A stretch of 8,264 nt of DNA from positions 88,277-96,540 of the forward strand of contig DBYW01000026.1 in assembly GCA_002311645.1 (NCBI GenBank), read 5' to 3'. Below are positions 6,259-8,264 of this stretch, one piece after another (the first letter of the stretch is position 1; every line of letters starts with the position of its first letter). A program made the position numbers and the translations under genes. The notes under the pieces were generated by a model that worked only from the letters and a program-made list of their open reading frames with translations, made no database searches and was not told the origin of the DNA. Source of the DNA: Bacteroidales bacterium UBA1176 (GTDB lineage Bacteria > Bacteroidota > Bacteroidia > Bacteroidales > WCHB1-69).

Positions 6259-6318
6259 GATTGTGGGTTTTTGTGTGAGGGATTGCACAATTGCCGTGTC
6301 CTGTGTCGGAAAATTGAG

Positions 6319-6326
6319 TATCTTTG
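6319..6326 (+). promoter_or_regulatory. Regulator gene -7 promoter element
   Basis: TATCTTTG followed by C is a perfect TAnnTTTG match, 27 bases upstream of the ATG at 6353. A -33 box at the usual distance is poor (GTGT), which may mean dependence on an activator. This element also argues against the in-frame ATG at 6263, which lies upstream of it. Confidence 0.6.
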
Positions 6327-6352
6327 CTGCCGTTTTCAAAAACATAATTGAT

Positions 6353-7537
6353 ATGAAGCGAAAAAAAACCGTTGTAACTATTGTGCTAAATGTCTTGTTC
6401 TGTGGCATAATGCTTTGGCTTTTTACCCGTAATTCCATCCTGCGACCATGTTCGGACAGCATTTACAAAGAGGCGCTTGCAGGATTACTATTGTTAGGTT
6501 CACTGTATGTCAATTACTTTCTGTTGTATCCGAAAATCTATCGCAATCGTCCGCTCATATACTGGTTGGTGATAGTGGCCATGGCTGTAGTTTTGGGCTT
6601 TGTTGATTTGGCCATTGCATACAACGGCATTGTATCGTGTAATGCCCAGGTTATTCAATATGTTGGTCGCTTGAGCTTCTTCTCAAAGATTCTGTTTTTT
6701 ATCATTGGGCGTAATCTTGCCTTGAATTTCTTTCCTTTCTTGCTAAGGGAGCGGCAACATTTCCAACAGTCCTTAGAGAAAGAGGTAAAGGTCGTTTACC
6801 AAACAGTCCGAATGTTTGATGTGACAGATATAAAGAACAAGTTATATCTGGTCAACATTGATGACATCTTCTATTGCTACCAAGAGCGAAACAGTACCAG
6901 TGTCCATTTAGTGCAAGATGTATGTTATTATCGTCTTGGATCCATGAAACATCTTGAACAGCTGCTTGGAAATAAAGACTTCATCCGTATTACAACCAAT
7001 GTACTGGTACCTTTCCGTTACATCAGAGAGTGTAAAGACAATATGGTGATTATGAAAAAAATGTCTTGGGAAAATGAACCCACTATATTCCACTTGGAAC
7101 CCAAGACTCAGAAGGAGATTTCAAAAAGGGTGATAGAGGGTGTTCAGAGATACAGAGGAGAAGTCGCGGCTGGGGATAGAATCCCCAAAAAACCAACCCG
7201 CCGAAAAGTCAAGCGTAAACCGGCAAAACCTTCGGATGAGAAAACCCAAAAAGTGCTTTCTTACATAGAAAGCCACCCGAATTGCAACTCAAAAGGGATT
7301 ATTGATGGAACAAAAATCCCGTTGAGTAGTGTTGAACGTTGCATTTCCGTACTCAAAAAGCAAGGTCTCATCAAACACACTGGCAGCAAAAGGAATGGTG
7401 GCTACGATGTGGTCAGTCCTCGCCCGGAAAGAGAAAGAGTGGAATCTGTACAACAGGAGGAAAAGGGTACCACAATAAAATTAGTCCAAGAAACACACGA
7501 CAAGGGAAAGCCCGCAGAACCGTCATCCAAGGAATAG
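6353..7537 (+). CDS. Membrane-anchored LytTR regulator with C-terminal winged helix
   Basis: A 394-residue protein. Four hydrophobic segments (about 8-26, 40-60, 68-90 and 108-131) anchor it in the inner membrane. A LytTR DNA-binding domain follows (about 160-262: KLYLVNIDDIFYCYQERN, then SMKHLEQLLGNKDFIRI and FRYIREC). A basic linker (279-292, KKPTRRKVKRKPAK) leads to a second DNA-binding module, a winged helix (about 297-354, TQKVLSYIE ... LIKHTGSKRNGGYDVV), and a polar tail. No receiver domain is present, so it is not a standard two-component response regulator; the membrane part probably senses the signal directly. The ATG at 6353 was chosen over 6263 because the promoter lies between them and the protein then begins with MKRKK before helix 1. 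It is divergent from the lipoprotein gene, with LytTR-like repeats in between. The target is inferred. Confidence 0.88.
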   Translation: MKRKKTVVTIVLNVLFCGIMLWLFTRNSILRPCSDSIYKEALAGLLLLGSLYVNYFLLYPKIYRNRPLIYWLVIVAMAVVLGFVDLAIAYNGIVSCNAQVIQYVGRLSFFSKILFFIIGRNLALNFFPFLLRERQHFQQSLEKEVKVVYQTVRMFDVTDIKNKLYLVNIDDIFYCYQERNSTSVHLVQDVCYYRLGSMKHLEQLLGNKDFIRITTNVLVPFRYIRECKDNMVIMKKMSWENEPTIFHLEPKTQKEISKRVIEGVQRYRGEVAAGDRIPKKPTRRKVKRKPAKPSDEKTQKVLSYIESHPNCNSKGIIDGTKIPLSSVERCISVLKKQGLIKHTGSKRNGGYDVVSPRPERERVESVQQEEKGTTIKLVQETHDKGKPAEPSSKE

Positions 7538-7552
7538 GTCTCTTGCGATGCG

Positions 7553-7580
7553 GCAGCTGTTTGGTGCTGTGTTAGTTTTT
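7553..7580 (+). terminator. Weak terminator-like hairpin
   Basis: CAGC 7554-7557 pairs with GCTG 7566-7569, with a flanking G-T pair, and five T follow at 7576-7580. It lies just after the regulator stop (7537), between convergent genes. The stem is short, so support is modest. Confidence 0.3.
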
Positions 7581-8042
7581 CTACTGTTTCTTTACTCCGA
7601 AGAAGTTGACCAGACACTCGTCACCCCAAAATTCGGCTGCGAGGTCGAAGAGGCGTTCCGCGTTGCGGTCTATGGGTTCGTCTAACCAGTCCACCACGGA
7701 GCGGCGGATGCTGGGGTGCGGGTTCACGTACTTGCCGGGAACACGGGGCTGGCCGTAGCCCACCGCCCACTCCCGCCATATCCCGTGGATAGGAATCTTG
7801 AAACTCACGGCCTCAGGGATTCCGCCATCATGCTCTATCTTGTACTGTATGCTGTTGCGGAGCTTGCGCTCCACCTTGCCGCTCTTCTTGGTTATGGAGG
7901 TGACCTTCTTGCCCTTGGTGAACCGCAGGGTGTTGCGCCTCGCGGCGTTGCGCACCGCCGCTGCCCACCGCCGCGCCTGCCGCAGGAACTCCTCGGCGGT
8001 GAGGATGTTGGTGTCCGTGGTGTCGGTTATGGTGTGGTTCAT
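7581..8042 (-). CDS. Probable phage-like neck/tail-completion protein
   Basis: A 153-residue protein with no signal peptide or membrane segment. It has a basic N-terminal half (RQARRWAAAVRNAARRN at 21-37, KKVTSITKKSGK at 45-56). A central FKIPIHGIWREWAVGYGQPR (81-100) resembles the HGI..E.GVG.G element I associate with phage neck/tail-completion (HK97 gp10-like) proteins of Bacteroidota prophages. An acidic end, LFDLAAEFWGDE (131-142), matches the usual last helix. The start is ATG 8042 because it overlaps the upstream stop as ATGA. The upstream in-frame ATG at 8066 would add eight residues inside the previous gene. The gene is strongly GC-rich (about 78% G+C in 7921-7980), unlike the peptide operon, suggesting separate origin. 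No other phage gene is visible, so the call rests on motif resemblance. Confidence 0.5.
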   Translation of the reverse strand: MNHTITDTTDTNILTAEEFLRQARRWAAAVRNAARRNTLRFTKGKKVTSITKKSGKVERKLRNSIQYKIEHDGGIPEAVSFKIPIHGIWREWAVGYGQPRVPGKYVNPHPSIRRSVVDWLDEPIDRNAERLFDLAAEFWGDECLVNFFGVKKQ

Positions 8043-8264
8043 TGCTGCTGGTCTATTACTTCCCAATGGCCGTTCTTACGACCTCCAATCCTTTTAAGGA
8101 GCTTCATTTCCTGCAATCTCGCCACGGCGTATTTGATTCCACTTGCGCTATATCCTTGCAACACCTGGTTCATAGTATCCCGTGTGGCAGTGGGATTGGC
8201 ACCAAGAAAATCCAATACTTTCTGCTGTAAATCTGTCAGCTGCACCTTTTGGTCAGTCTTTTGG
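8039..8264 (-). CDS. C-terminal winged-helix end of a larger protein (5' end beyond window)
   Basis: The frame stays open to the window edge, so the GTG at 8245 is probably internal. The visible 75 residues form one winged helix: LQQKVLDFLGANPTATRD, a recognition-helix region around SASGIKYAVARLQEMKLLKR, and the wing RIGGRKNGHWEVI. Such domains commonly end Bacteroidota regulators, including AlbA_2-type ATP-binding proteins and the LytTR protein at 6353-7537, which has the matching LIKHTGSKRNGGYDVV. The stop overlaps the next gene's start by four bases (ATGA), so the two are co-translated. Which larger protein this belongs to cannot be told from the window. Confidence 0.6.
   Translation of the reverse strand, partial: QKTDQKVQLTDLQQKVLDFLGANPTATRDTMNQVLQGYSASGIKYAVARLQEMKLLKRIGGRKNGHWEVIDQQQ

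Larger units (their letters stand above)
6119..6285. repeat. Four copies of TGYGAGGG(G)AWTG in both orientations
   Basis: The copies are TGTGAGGGGATTG on minus at 6131-6119, TGCGAGGGAATG on minus at 6238-6227, TGCGAGGGGATTG on plus at 6251-6263 and TGTGAGGGATTG on plus at 6274-6285. The first overlaps the lipoprotein -33 box; the others lie upstream of the regulator promoter. The two middle copies form an inverted repeat. This suggests a shared operator for a dimeric or multimeric regulator in this divergent control region; the binding protein is unknown. Confidence 0.55.

Noticed and set aside
6108..6290. 60-residue minus-strand ORF
   Set aside because: It runs through promoter boxes, repeats and the G10 tract; not protein-like.
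6263..6352. N-terminal extension of the LytTR regulator from ATG 6263
   Set aside because: A consensus -7 promoter lies inside this stretch, and the added 30 residues have no sensible membrane topology; ATG 6353 starts MKRKK before helix 1.
8043..8066. Upstream ATG for the phage-like gene
   Set aside because: The ATGA overlap at 8042-8039 gives a better coupled start.
1..8264. tRNA, rRNA, CRISPR array or insertion sequence
   Set aside because: I saw no cloverleaf with a CCA-like end, no rRNA signature, no regular spacer-repeat array and no transposase or paired terminal repeats.

Overview
The window looks like Bacteroidales DNA (Bacteroides, Prevotella or Parabacteroides type). Supporting signs are promoter elements of the TAnnTTTG (-7) type, an outer-membrane receptor with the CarboxypepD-like N-terminal domain typical of Bacteroidota, A/T-rich leaders without strong Shine-Dalgarno sequences, and a membrane-bound LytTR regulator.

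Left part (1-5121, all minus strand): a compact natural-product operon read right to left. A small precursor peptide (4870-5121) has a double-glycine leader and a core with five cysteines built as an imperfect tandem repeat. A strong stem-loop (4801-4855) separates it from a radical SAM/SPASM peptide maturase (3497-4789). An 18-bp gap leads to a TonB-dependent-receptor-like outer-membrane barrel (1082-3478), whose stop codon overlaps the start of a C39-peptidase ABC transporter (1-1082, cut by the window edge). The simple reading is a ribosomally made, post-translationally modified peptide (RiPP): the SPASM enzyme modifies the Cys-rich core, the C39 peptidase cuts after Gly-Gly and the ABC transporter exports it. 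The outer-membrane barrel may be the exit route, a re-uptake receptor or an immunity/target protein. I do not recognise the core sequence as a known peptide.

Middle (5122-5549): 428 bp without a sizeable gene but rich in structure. On the plus strand there is a good -7 element, a nested hairpin and a T-rich tail, which suggests a small RNA of about 125 nt. On the minus strand there is a possible 24-codon ORF followed by mutually exclusive hairpins. A 14-bp tandem repeat ends the region.

Right part (5550-7537): a divergent pair. A Cys/His/Met-rich lipoprotein (minus) faces a membrane-anchored LytTR regulator with a C-terminal winged helix (plus). The 302-bp gap holds a convincing lipoprotein promoter, a 22-bp-period direct repeat resembling a LytTR operator just upstream of it, four copies of a TGYGAGGG(G)AWTG motif in both orientations, and a run of ten G. 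The regulator probably controls the lipoprotein gene, perhaps also itself.

Far right (7581-8264, minus): a GC-rich gene resembling a phage neck/tail-completion protein, overlapped ATGA-style by the 3' end of a gene ending in a winged helix that continues beyond the window. Its composition suggests a separate, probably mobile, origin.
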